From the NCBI GenBank assembly GCA_028277485.1, contig JANQGE010000036.1, forward strand, positions 1 through 41,830: 41,830 bases of DNA, in the 5' to 3' direction. Shown piece after piece: positions 26,865 to 34,741 of the stretch. The position numbers were made by a program, and so were the translations under genes. The notes below the pieces were generated by a model. That model had not been told where the DNA came from, ran no database searches, and saw only the letters and a list, made by a program, of their open reading frames with translations. Numbering within the stretch: position 1 is the stretch's first letter; every line of letters begins with the position of its first letter. Origin of the DNA: Chlorobium sp. (lineage in GTDB: Bacteria; Bacteroidota; Chlorobiia; Chlorobiales; Chlorobiaceae).

Positions 26865-28571
26865 TTAAAACAAGTCTCGTCTTTGATGATAATACCCAAC
26901 CGCAAATCGAGCCTGATCTTCCATTGTCAAATAAGGCGGCATATCAGGAGGAATACCATCAATAATTTCGCCAAGAAGTTTTTCAAAATTCACTTTCCTT
27001 CCCACACTTTTAAGCTTACTTAAATGATGATTTTTAAGCTTCAATAACTGAGGAAACACTGTAATCGGTGTAGACGATGCTGCACCATAAAACCGGTCAC
27101 GAATCGTTGTATTAATCCCGGGGTTTGCTTCTTCTTGAATTTTTTCAAGCACGGCAAACAGTCTTCCAAGCCTATAACCTGGATTCATATTTTCTGGATC
27201 AAGAGCCACGGCAATCTCCTTTTCTTTAGTTGAATGAATTCTGTAAAACCGATTGATATATGCCTTCAAAACTCCAGCTTGCAATCGTGTAACATTCTGT
27301 GTGGCGCGAACACGGCGAATGGTTTGCTGAAGCATGGTGATAGGATAGGGGATGCCTGTTATGACAGATTGAAATATTTGTCCTGCAAGGTTTGGAGGAA
27401 TATTGTCAACCTTATTTTCGACAGCCATCGCAGAAAGAATCCAAAACAACGAGTAGCGTCCGGTATCCTTTGGCGAACGTATGATTTCAAGGTCATCGAA
27501 ATGTTGCTGGATTTTCCCTGCGAACTCGGAGATAGGCCCCTGATGCCAGAAGCGAACGGAAATGCGCGCTGCATTTGGTGAAACTCCCAGAACATAAAAC
27601 CTTTTATCTGAATCAGTACTTATAGACCCGGTAAACACTCCATCATAAAGCGCCTTGACAGCTTGAACATCTGCATCGGGGTTATCTTTTTGCGGAAACT
27701 GGAAAAAGGCAGGAAATACTTCTTCGAAGTAGTCATGTTTTTGTGACCAGAAAACGAAAGTGGCATCAGCAAACCTGAATCTGTTCTTCCCAGAGTCAAC
27801 GAGGTATTGAAGTGCTTTTGTGTAGGCTGTTGCTGCTGATTTGCTTACAGGTGCATTAGCACTTTGTTTTTTCTTATATGAACAAAACGCATCGGAGTTA
27901 AATGAAACAAGATTTGCACCGGATGTCTGAGCCCCAATAACCCTTTTAGTAACCATATGATTGGGTTCAATTGGCACACTTGAATCCCCGGTAACAAGAC
28001 AATTGCCCACAATCTCATCATTTGATTTAAAATCCAGCAAAGCCTCTTTAACATGCTCTTCTTCTGTTATGATTCTTGATTGGCCGTCTATTCTGAAAGT
28101 AATGTTAGGCTGTCCCGATATTATAGATTCGCTGTATTCTTGATGATTGATTAATTGTTCAAAAGGTTTGTCTTTGCTGTATTGTGCGCTGAGAAAATTT
28201 ATAACCGCTTGAACGTCATTAGGTGGATAAGGGTAGTATTTCAAAATAGTTTCTAAAAAAGATATCCGTTTTTTTTCAGCATTATTTCCAATACCAAAAA
28301 CAAACCCTGAATTATCCCATAGCAAATTTGCATCGTTACCGGCATTCGCATGCTTTTCTGACTGCTTTCCTATTTCAGGAACAAAAAATTCCTTTCCTTC
28401 AAATTTTTTCCCCTTCGGCTGTTGCAAGGAATCAACCCGAACATAGGAACCATCTGCAGTTAAGACGACAACGAAATCAATCTTTTTCCCGACAAATCCC
28501 TCCGGTGCTATACCGCTATCAGGATCAGCGGCTTTTCTCTGATAATATTCATAGAGAGCCTGCAATATCAT
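26865..28571 (-). CDS. cas8c: Cas8c (Csd1), Cascade large subunit
   Basis: 568 residues from ATG 28571 (MILQALYEYYQRK), preceded by GAGGAGG; an in-frame ATG 8 codons upstream is less likely. Csd1 marks: the MIL.AL.EYY start, KKIDFVVVLTADGSYV, DNSGFVFGI, and the C-terminal GRLFAVLEKIQEEA. It recognises the PAM in target DNA. In I-C systems an internal start yields a separate small subunit (Cas11c) from the 3' part of this gene; ATGs late in the frame would permit it, though I cannot point to one with certainty. Codon usage is more AT-rich than its neighbours. Confidence 0.96.
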   Translation of the reverse strand: MILQALYEYYQRKAADPDSGIAPEGFVGKKIDFVVVLTADGSYVRVDSLQQPKGKKFEGKEFFVPEIGKQSEKHANAGNDANLLWDNSGFVFGIGNNAEKKRISFLETILKYYPYPPNDVQAVINFLSAQYSKDKPFEQLINHQEYSESIISGQPNITFRIDGQSRIITEEEHVKEALLDFKSNDEIVGNCLVTGDSSVPIEPNHMVTKRVIGAQTSGANLVSFNSDAFCSYKKKQSANAPVSKSAATAYTKALQYLVDSGKNRFRFADATFVFWSQKHDYFEEVFPAFFQFPQKDNPDADVQAVKALYDGVFTGSISTDSDKRFYVLGVSPNAARISVRFWHQGPISEFAGKIQQHFDDLEIIRSPKDTGRYSLFWILSAMAVENKVDNIPPNLAGQIFQSVITGIPYPITMLQQTIRRVRATQNVTRLQAGVLKAYINRFYRIHSTKEKEIAVALDPENMNPGYRLGRLFAVLEKIQEEANPGINTTIRDRFYGAASSTPITVFPQLLKLKNHHLSKLKSVGRKVNFEKLLGEIIDGIPPDMPPYLTMEDQARFAVGYYHQRRDLF

Positions 28572-29278
28572 TTTCTCACCTCCTCGCTCTCCCATTCAGG
28601 CACTTCAATAATTCCATTCTTCAGCTGGGCACGAAAAAATGCAGGTGATGGATCATTGGGATTGCTGAAATCAAGGTCATAAAGCATAAAACCAAGGTCT
28701 CTCGTTTCATCTATTGGCTCAGGTTCATTGCCAAGATCACCAATCAATCTGAAACCGCAACTGAACTCCCTACAACCAAGATATGGCTGATTGAAACATT
28801 GCCCTTTCCCGGCCCGTCTTTCGAAAATCGAGTAATATTTCCCAGGGTTTTCATCCTTTCGATACAGTTCCTTTTCTTCCAGATCCTGTAACCTTTCATG
28901 AACTGGATTCGATACCTCTGGCCTGTTACTCGGATGAATAAATTCAAGCTCTGCATGTAAGCGATAGGCTACATCACGGAGAAAAAGACCTGCCCGCTGC
29001 TGGCGGGCATCCTCGATAAATACCCCATCACTCCGCTCGCTCGCGGTCGCACCGACCTCGTTCCTACGAACTGAAACCCATTTGATAGGTTTTAAAACCT
29101 CGATTTTCCTGACCTTCCATTGTACCGCCGGTTTCCAGAAAATCGCCTCGAATACCGCACGTGCGGCCGATGGAGTGATCACATCGTAACTCACACGCTC
29201 AACCTTCATTTCAGGCCGAGTAAAACAGGCATAATCGCCTGTCACTTCAAGACAAAATGTTTTATTCCAATGCTCCAT
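28568..29278 (-). CDS. cas5c: Cas5c (Cas5d), pre-crRNA processing subunit
   Basis: 236 residues from ATG 29278 (MEHWNKTFCLEVTGDYACF); an in-frame start 9 codons earlier lacks family support. GDYACFTRPEMKVERVSYDVITPSAARAVFEAI is a long conserved block of which the motif RPEMKVERVSYD is diagnostic. In type I-C this subunit, not Cas6, cuts the repeat hairpin and stays on the 5' handle. The stop overlaps the cas8c start (ATGA). Confidence 0.97.
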   Translation of the reverse strand: MEHWNKTFCLEVTGDYACFTRPEMKVERVSYDVITPSAARAVFEAIFWKPAVQWKVRKIEVLKPIKWVSVRRNEVGATASERSDGVFIEDARQQRAGLFLRDVAYRLHAELEFIHPSNRPEVSNPVHERLQDLEEKELYRKDENPGKYYSIFERRAGKGQCFNQPYLGCREFSCGFRLIGDLGNEPEPIDETRDLGFMLYDLDFSNPNDPSPAFFRAQLKNGIIEVPEWESEEVRK

Positions 29279-29298
29279 AATTGTTTCAGATTCTGCTG

Positions 29299-31296
29299 TT
29301 ACCAATACAGATTCGGAGTCGCCTCGATGTTCAGCCCGAAAACAGGGTCATAGAGGCCCGGCGCCGTTTGAACCCAGACACCGTTTACCTCCTCGATAAC
29401 GCCATTGTCCCGCATTTGACTGAGATCATCGTCATACACATTCACAGAAAACCGCTGTAATTTTCTCATCACTGCTCTGTTTGGGCCGGCATATCTCAAT
29501 TGATCGATCAATGCATCAACATTAGTCTTTTCCGATCTGTAACGAGCAACGACACCATACTGCTCCGCGTCATTAATGAGCTTGAACCGTCGGGCGGCTG
29601 TCCGGAACTGGATTTTAAACTCTCTGGCGTCTGGTCCGGCAAGAAGATCCATAATCCCTTTCTTGTCAAAATCATTGAGGCCACTGAAATAAAGCATGAA
29701 GTACTGCTGAAAAGCTTCGGGCATAAGAGATTTGGATAATTCAGGAAATACACGAAACATTTCCTGTCCGGCCTGTTCCGCTTTGAGCAACAGTCCTGAC
29801 GGAGAGGCTTTCGGAGGGTTGAACACAAAAACCTCACCAAATTCAGACTTCCCTTCACGGTTGCAGCGTCCCGCTGCCTGTGCAATTCTATCGAGTCCGC
29901 TGAATGCCCGAAAAACGACAGGAAAGTCGATATCTACACCTGCTTCGAGCAGCTGGGTGCTCACGACCCGAACCGGCTCGTTGTTCAGGAGTTTGCGCTT
30001 GATGTCTGTGATGACTTCGCTTCGGTGTTCAGGACACATCAGCGCGGAAAGATGAACCGTTCCGGCAGGCATGAGGTCATACAACGCCCGGCAATCCTTA
30101 CGTGTATTGACGATAGCCAGCGCCTGAGAATGCCCTTTCATCGATTCAGCGACCTGCTCCCAGGACAAACGTGTATCAGTTTTCCCCAACAACCGTATGC
30201 GAACACGTTGAAAAGTCTTGAATAGTACTTCCGGATCGCTCATCAGTTCCCGGACATTTCCATCATCGAATCCTTTCAAAACAGCATTTCCGGCCCCCAC
30301 CTTTCCTGTCAAGACCGGTTGAGTTGCCGTGCAGAGGACAACCGACACATTGAAATAGCCCGTCAAGACTTTCAGCATCGACACGACAGGCTGAAGGTAC
30401 TCTGTCGGCAGCGTCTGCGCTTCATCAAGCACGATAACCGAATTGACGATATTGTGCAGCTTCCGGCAGGAAGAGCTTTTTGCCGCAAAGAGTGACTCGA
30501 AAAGCTGGACGTTGGTCGTCACAATGATCGGAGCGTCCCAGTTTTCGGAAGCCCGCCGTGTGCGAACTGTTTCTTTTTCCGGATCGAGATTGCTGTGATG
30601 CTCAAGGACGGCATCGTCGCCGAAAATTTTCCGGTATTGCTCGGCTGTTTGCTCGATAATACTGGTAAATGGAATCGCAACTATTATCCGCTTCATGCCA
30701 TGTTTCAGGGCATGTTCAAGAGCAAAAGCCATTGAGGAAAGAGTTTTTCCGCCTCCCGTGGGAACGGTCAGGGAAAACAGACCAGGAGTTCGTGATGCTT
30801 TCTCCCGGCATTCGGATAATATTTCTTTTCGTGCCCGATTAACCGGAGAATCGCCAACCTGAGCCAACTTTTCAGACATGTATTCATCGAACCGCTCCTT
30901 CAGTTGCTCAAGCGATGCACTGTTGATCCTCGAATCGGCCTTTTCAGAATCCATAAACGCTTCCGTATCAAGAAAATCAGCATCGACTAAGCAGGAATAA
31001 AGCATTCTTATCCAGACATGAACAGGATTAAGATCACTGAATTGTCGATCACAGGGAAGACTCGACGGTAAAGACATGTCTAACATATCAAGGGGCGGAA
31101 CACCGCTCAATGCTTTTTGCAGACGCTCTTTTTTTTCAAGCCTCGATGTAAGTGCCCCACCAACACCCGGTTCATGATACCAGTCCGGAAGCCCAGAATG
31201 ATGACCTGCAATCAGATATGCAAGTAGTCTTCCCTGCTTTCCAAAACGATTGATAGCATGAAGGGCTCCTGCTGTTGCATGGTCGATTTTTTTCAT
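29299..31296 (-). CDS. cas3: Cas3 helicase part, with the second half of the HD nuclease domain
   Basis: 665 residues. The N-terminus (KKIDHATAGALHAINRF, LLAYLIAGHHSGLPDW) is the distal half of a Cas3 HD nuclease domain, supplying the DH and HH metal ligands. It continues into a superfamily 2 helicase: VPTGGGKTLSSMAFALEHAL (motif I), TTNVQLFESLF, VIVLDEAQTLP (motif II as DEAQ), LCTATQPV (motif III), and the C-terminal lobe with STQLLEAGVDIDFP and AQAAGRCNREGK (motifs V and VI). Cas3 unwinds and degrades DNA bound by Cascade. The first half of the HD domain is in the preceding ORF, overlapping by ATGA. Confidence 0.95.
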   Translation of the reverse strand: MKKIDHATAGALHAINRFGKQGRLLAYLIAGHHSGLPDWYHEPGVGGALTSRLEKKERLQKALSGVPPLDMLDMSLPSSLPCDRQFSDLNPVHVWIRMLYSCLVDADFLDTEAFMDSEKADSRINSASLEQLKERFDEYMSEKLAQVGDSPVNRARKEILSECREKASRTPGLFSLTVPTGGGKTLSSMAFALEHALKHGMKRIIVAIPFTSIIEQTAEQYRKIFGDDAVLEHHSNLDPEKETVRTRRASENWDAPIIVTTNVQLFESLFAAKSSSCRKLHNIVNSVIVLDEAQTLPTEYLQPVVSMLKVLTGYFNVSVVLCTATQPVLTGKVGAGNAVLKGFDDGNVRELMSDPEVLFKTFQRVRIRLLGKTDTRLSWEQVAESMKGHSQALAIVNTRKDCRALYDLMPAGTVHLSALMCPEHRSEVITDIKRKLLNNEPVRVVSTQLLEAGVDIDFPVVFRAFSGLDRIAQAAGRCNREGKSEFGEVFVFNPPKASPSGLLLKAEQAGQEMFRVFPELSKSLMPEAFQQYFMLYFSGLNDFDKKGIMDLLAGPDAREFKIQFRTAARRFKLINDAEQYGVVARYRSEKTNVDALIDQLRYAGPNRAVMRKLQRFSVNVYDDDLSQMRDNGVIEEVNGVWVQTAPGLYDPVFGLNIEATPNLYW

Positions 31297-31541
31297 GCCT
31301 CGCCATCCTCATAATCACCATTATTGGCCCGGATGTATTCCTGCCATTCGGGATTGTATTTTCCAAGATCGTGCCATAAACCGGCAATTCTTGCCCAATC
31401 ACCATTTCCAAATTTGTCAGCAAAGACAGTTGCTCTCTTTGCTACACCTTCTGAATGGTCACTGAGCAAATGGTTTTCCATTATCCCATTCTCGGTCAGT
31501 CGCAAATGAGCAACAGCAGGTCTCTCTTTTCGATCCATCAT
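31293..31541 (-). CDS. Cas3 HD nuclease, N-terminal half as a separate ORF
   Basis: 82 residues. ENHLLSDHSEGVAKRA and IAGLWHDLGKYNPEWQEYIR carry the first histidine and the HD pair of the Cas3 nuclease site. It ends GDYEDGEA, exactly where the next ORF resumes with KKIDHATAGA, so together they make one normal Cas3 with a single lost base near 31293-31296. Either this is a frameshift, or a working split protein whose halves assemble (the overlap ATGA would allow coupled translation). It overlaps the stop of the WYL regulator gene by 4 bp. Confidence 0.85.
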   Translation of the reverse strand: MMDRKERPAVAHLRLTENGIMENHLLSDHSEGVAKRATVFADKFGNGDWARIAGLWHDLGKYNPEWQEYIRANNGDYEDGEA

Positions 31542-32536
31542 CTTTCTGAATATTGTTTATCGCAATTCCCATACACCTCCCCCATCTTCCGGACTTCATC
31601 TCTCACCATATCCCGCAGTTCTTGAGGCTCCAGGACTTCCGCGTGCTTACCGTAGCGCATAACCCAGCGCTTGAGCGCATCGAGGCCGCTGACGTGGAAA
31701 CGAATGATTAAGCCCCCGTCCTCAAGCAGCTCTATCCTCTGGGTAGGATGCCACTGGCGCTCTTTGATCCAGGGTGCCTGATATGCCGAGAACCGGACAG
31801 ATACTTCATATTCTGTTTGACCGACAACCTGGTCGAATGTTTTCGAGAGAAACTCTTCAAGCGAAAAGCCTTCGGGAACCTGGAAATAATCTTTTAGCAA
31901 TTCCATTTTTTTGATTCTGCTTACCACAAATGTGCGCCTCTCTTTTCGAAGTTCGCAATACGCTACGAGATACCATGTTTGTGCAGCAAGAGAATAATGC
32001 AGGCGGTAGGGATGTACTGTCCGACTTGACTCCTCGCCGCTTGAAGGCGCATCGTAAATGATATGAACCATCAATTTCTGCCGGATTGCATCTTCGAGGG
32101 TCATAAAATGATTCGAGCAATCGTGATGGACAGCAGGCTGCTCGAACGAGTAGATGCTGAAAAGCTCCTCTTCCCCAAAAGTTCCGGGGAGATATTGCAA
32201 TACCTTGTCCAAAGCCCGGCTAACCTCCTCATAGTAAGGAGTCCCACGGTATTGAGAAAGGACTTTCTTTGTTGCTTTCAGCGCTTCAGCCTCATCCTGT
32301 TCGAGAAACGCGGAAGGAAGAAACACCCAGTTTTCCCGGTAAAAGAAGCCTTTCTTTTTTTTGTTGTATTCGATTGGAGCGCCGAGCATGTCGCGCATGT
32401 AATCGATATCCCGCTGGATTGTTTTCGGGTGAACCTCGAAATACTTCCCAAGTTTTTTGCAATTGGGATAGCTGTTAGTACGTAACTGCGCGTCAAGTTT
32501 GTACATGCGAACAAGAGGTGGACGGGACTGTTTCAT
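31538..32536 (-). CDS. WYL-domain transcriptional regulator at the head of the cas operon
   Basis: 332 residues from the ATG at 32536 (MKQSRPPLVRMYKLD). The frame is open further upstream but that stretch runs through a repeat end and does not look coding. N-terminus: an HTH of the DeoR/HTH_11 kind (KLGKYFEVHPKTIQRDIDYMRDML); middle: WYL domain (HPYRLHYSLAAQTWYLVAYCELRKERRTFVVSRI); C-terminus: WCX region (DALKRWVMRYGKHAEVLEP). Such proteins bind ligands, possibly nucleotides, and control CRISPR or other defence genes. The gene overlaps the cas3 HD ORF by 4 bp, so it is co-translated with the operon and may regulate it. Confidence 0.93.
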   Translation of the reverse strand: MKQSRPPLVRMYKLDAQLRTNSYPNCKKLGKYFEVHPKTIQRDIDYMRDMLGAPIEYNKKKKGFFYRENWVFLPSAFLEQDEAEALKATKKVLSQYRGTPYYEEVSRALDKVLQYLPGTFGEEELFSIYSFEQPAVHHDCSNHFMTLEDAIRQKLMVHIIYDAPSSGEESSRTVHPYRLHYSLAAQTWYLVAYCELRKERRTFVVSRIKKMELLKDYFQVPEGFSLEEFLSKTFDQVVGQTEYEVSVRFSAYQAPWIKERQWHPTQRIELLEDGGLIIRFHVSGLDALKRWVMRYGKHAEVLEPQELRDMVRDEVRKMGEVYGNCDKQYSER

Positions 32537-32639
32537 TCCTTTCTCATTTATTTCTACCCAAAATATACATCGGAACGCAGAATAATTGCATTTTATAACA
32601 ACACTTATTAAAACGCCATAAATTGTTGTGAATGACTTG

Positions 32640-32693
32640 AGGGCACCACTATGTATTGTCATGAGCGGGCAAGGCGGACAGAGCGCAGAAACT
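32640..32693. mobile_element. Family A element end, copy A4 (one end only)
   Basis: AGGGCACCACTATGTATTG followed by TCATGAGCGG, CAAGGCGGACAGAGCGCAGAAAC, the reverse strand of the right half of full-length copies. The other end is missing. It lies in the 226-bp gap between the WYL regulator and a lipoprotein gene. Confidence 0.65.
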
Positions 32694-32762
32694 CCCCCCA
32701 AAACGTCCCCGGGGCTTTTGTTACCGCTTGTGAAAGGTTTTTCCCGGAGGCTCCAATCCAAA

Positions 32763-33269
32763 TTAATCGATATTTTCCTTACCGAGAAAAACAGATTTGT
32801 CGACTTTGGCAAAGAAATTCTGGTAAAACTGCTCACCCTGTACATGTTCAACCTTCATTACATCACCCTGGTTGTTAAGTACTTTGTTTTGAAAGTTTAT
32901 CCGCACCTTAGTTGCTTTATTGTATTCCGAGATATTGGCTGATGCTTCAGTGATACTGTTCTTCTTGTACCTGGCATTCATGCCCGCAAAGAAAACTGCG
33001 AAAAAAGCCTCTGTCTTATCCTCAACATCCAGCTCTTTCTGGGCAGTAAGCAATCCGAGCTCGAGATTGGCTTCTTTTACAATAAATCCATCGTCCTGCA
33101 ACGCATGCATGACAGCTTTCATGACCATTTTATGATCGTTTGTCTCATATACGCGTGTTTGAAACTGCCGGATTTCCAGTTGTGTTTTTTCCACAGTTGA
33201 CTGTGACGATGCACAACCCGTGAGAAAAACTAATCCTACTATGGATAAAATGCCGAGCGACTTGTTCAT
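32763..33269 (-). CDS. Uncharacterised lipoprotein
   Basis: 168 residues with a lipoprotein signal (LVFLTGC, lipid cysteine at 19) and a strong ribosome binding site AGGAGG 4 bases before the ATG. The mature part (ETNDHKMVMKAVMHALQDDGFIVKEANLELGLLTAQKE) looks like an alpha/beta domain seen in small outer-membrane lipoproteins of unknown role; the last part repeats a strand pattern KVRINFQNKVLN. It follows the BamE-like gene by 8 bp and is probably its operon partner. Function unknown. Confidence 0.8.
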   Translation of the reverse strand: MNKSLGILSIVGLVFLTGCASSQSTVEKTQLEIRQFQTRVYETNDHKMVMKAVMHALQDDGFIVKEANLELGLLTAQKELDVEDKTEAFFAVFFAGMNARYKKNSITEASANISEYNKATKVRINFQNKVLNNQGDVMKVEHVQGEQFYQNFFAKVDKSVFLGKENID

Positions 33270-33277
33270 ATTTCCTC

Positions 33278-33679
33278 CTAAAATTTACTGCTGTGGTATG
33301 AATAATCCTGAACGAGACCGTCCCTGAATTTGATAAGAACGGTCAAGGTTTTTCGCGTAGTAGATGCGGCCCCTGATCTCCTCTGACCGATAAACAGGGA
33401 CAGAATACTCCCAGAGCTTTCCGAGTATGCCGCTTCTGTGGCAAGTTTGTCATATATCCATGTTTCCATGCCGTTTTTATCCCGGGTTACGATGTTGGGC
33501 GAGCCCAGCGCCTCGGCGACTTCTGCCTGGCTCATCCCCTTTCGGATATCTTTTTGGACTACGCCAACAGTCATTTCACGTTCTTCATAAGCAGGAAGTT
33601 GCCGGGCATGTTCTGCTGCCGTCATACAGCCCGTCAATGTTGCCGACAAAACTGCTGCTGCCAAGAGTCTCTTCACCAT
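33278..33679 (-). CDS. BamE/SmpA-like small lipoprotein
   Basis: 133 residues from ATG 33679 (MVKRLLAAAVLSATLTGC), lipid cysteine at 18. Frame continues 34 codons upstream but through a family A repeat, so I reject that extension. The motif IRKGMSQAEVAEALGSPNIV..KNGMETWIYD is the SmpA/OmlA helix-turn-strand: K.GM...V...LG.P. It would sit at the outer membrane. The middle stretch SSGSILSLFIGQRRSGAASTT is a low-complexity linker. Whether it serves in BAM-type assembly is unknown. Confidence 0.8.
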   Translation of the reverse strand: MVKRLLAAAVLSATLTGCMTAAEHARQLPAYEEREMTVGVVQKDIRKGMSQAEVAEALGSPNIVTRDKNGMETWIYDKLATEAAYSESSGSILSLFIGQRRSGAASTTRKTLTVLIKFRDGLVQDYSYHSSKF

Positions 33680-33701
33680 GATGTTTGTTTGTTGTGTTAT
33701 A

Positions 33702-33845
33702 AGGACACCTCTATTAATTTGTTGCGCGCCCTGATTGCTTCGTTGATCGGTGCTCGAAATCCTCATGTACTCTGTGTACACTCCAGTTTCTGCGCTCCGT
33801 TCGCCTCGTACTCATGTCGCTCACGACAATTTATAGAGGTGCCTT
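33702..33845. mobile_element. Family A element, copy A5 (144 bp)
   Basis: AGGACACCTCTATTAATTTG at the left, mirrored by TTATAGAGGTGCCTTT at the right. Full length, very similar to A7 (shared CTCATGTACTCTGTGTACAC). It abuts a family B element (first base of B at 33847). Confidence 0.85.
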
Positions 33846-33846
33846 T

Positions 33847-34214
33847 AACCTGAATAATTCATGAGAGTCCGAACACCCGGACTGTAGCTTTCACATGAGA
33901 ACCGGCATCCATGTCAAAAAAGTCAAAGGTCAAAAGGCAAAAGATGGATCTCGAAACCCAACCCTTGATTTCCGCTTGTTTCTTTCGGGGCTCGGCGTCG
34001 CTATCGGTATCGGGAATCGAATTATAGTATGGCTATGATGATAGCTCGTTAGCTCAATGGCAACATCTGTTAACATTGCCAATTGTCAACGGATTCCCTT
34101 TCGACCTCGAAACCCGATCCCGACCCCGATTCCCGATTATTTTTTCCCGCCTGACACCTGGCACTTTCTTACTCCCCGCTCTCCCTCTTATTCCTTTGGT
34201 GAATTATTCAGGTT
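33847..34214. mobile_element. Family B inverted-repeat element, copy B1 (about 368 bp)
   Basis: AACCTGAATAATTC at 33847 is the exact inverse of GAATTATTCAGGTT ending at 34214. Inside is noncoding sequence with CGGGGCTCGGCGTCGCTATC and many runs like CCCGATCCCGACCCCGATT. A second copy lies inverted at 39169-39375. No transposase; I call it MITE-like. No gene in this stretch. Confidence 0.75.
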
Positions 34215-34597
34215 AAGCGATTAAGATTTGAACCAGAGACAGTATAAAACCGCGGGTGGAGCAAATACTGTCCTATACCCGTATTTTATCTCATTTTTTT
34301 CTGAAAGGGGGGGAACATCTTGAGGGCACCTGTTTTTTCACCGGTTTGGCACACTTCCCGAAACCGGCACCGGGAGCAATCCGGGTTTACTCAATAACAA
34401 CAATAAACAACTGAACTTGAACTCTTTCGGGAAAAGATCGTTACATTTATTATAACATGGTTGTCGCCCCATAGTTCTTGAATTTGTTTTGGTTTGCGCC
34501 CCAAAACCATGAAAAGTGACAGGTTCTGAGTCAAGCCGTGGGTTCCATATCCCCGAACACAGCGTCCCCAAGTTCATGCAACATAAAGGAGAAGAGC
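34215..34597 (+). promoter_or_regulatory. Noncoding region before the signalling cluster
   Basis: 383 bp with no gene I can support. TATAAC at 34451-34456 could be a -10 element; no -35 at proper distance. A hairpin GTTTTGG (34486-34492) with CCAAAAC (34501-34507) lies in the presumed 5' leader about 90 bp before the small ORF and could be a regulatory fold. A family A end remnant (GAGGGCACCTG) is at 34322. Confidence 0.35.
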
Positions 34598-34735
34598 GTG
34601 AAAAATGAACAACCTGAGATTCCGCCTGATGAACCGACCCTGGACAGATGTCTTGGTACTCCCGGAAACACTATTCCCCTAACCGTAGCAGATTCCACAA
34701 TGATCGATACTTCCAGACCCACCTTGATTCAATAA
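34598..34735 (+). CDS. 45-residue ORF before the methyltransferase gene
   Basis: A GTG at 34598 has AAAGGAG six bases ahead, the best ribosome binding site in this region. It codes for 45 residues: an acidic proline-rich front (KNEQPEIPPDEPTLD), one cysteine near residue 18, and a polar end (TSRPTLIQ). It has no membrane segment and no signal peptide. The stop lies 6 bp before the methyltransferase ATG, which itself lacks a good ribosome binding site, so translation of the larger gene probably depends on this one. It may be a coupling leader peptide, a small regulatory protein or a peptide signal precursor. I know no family for it. An in-frame GTG 20 codons earlier lacks a binding site. Confidence 0.55.
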   Translation: MKNEQPEIPPDEPTLDRCLGTPGNTIPLTVADSTMIDTSRPTLIQ

Positions 34736-34741
34736 GTAACA

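Noticed and set aside
32537..32851. A 105-residue N-terminal extension of the WYL regulator
   Set aside because: The extension has no family match, runs through a family A end, and the protein family begins at the chosen ATG.
33847..34214. A tRNA-like stretch around GATAGCTCGTTAGCTCAATGGCAAC
   Set aside because: It has a D-arm-like GCTC but no acceptor pairing or T arm; it lies inside family B.
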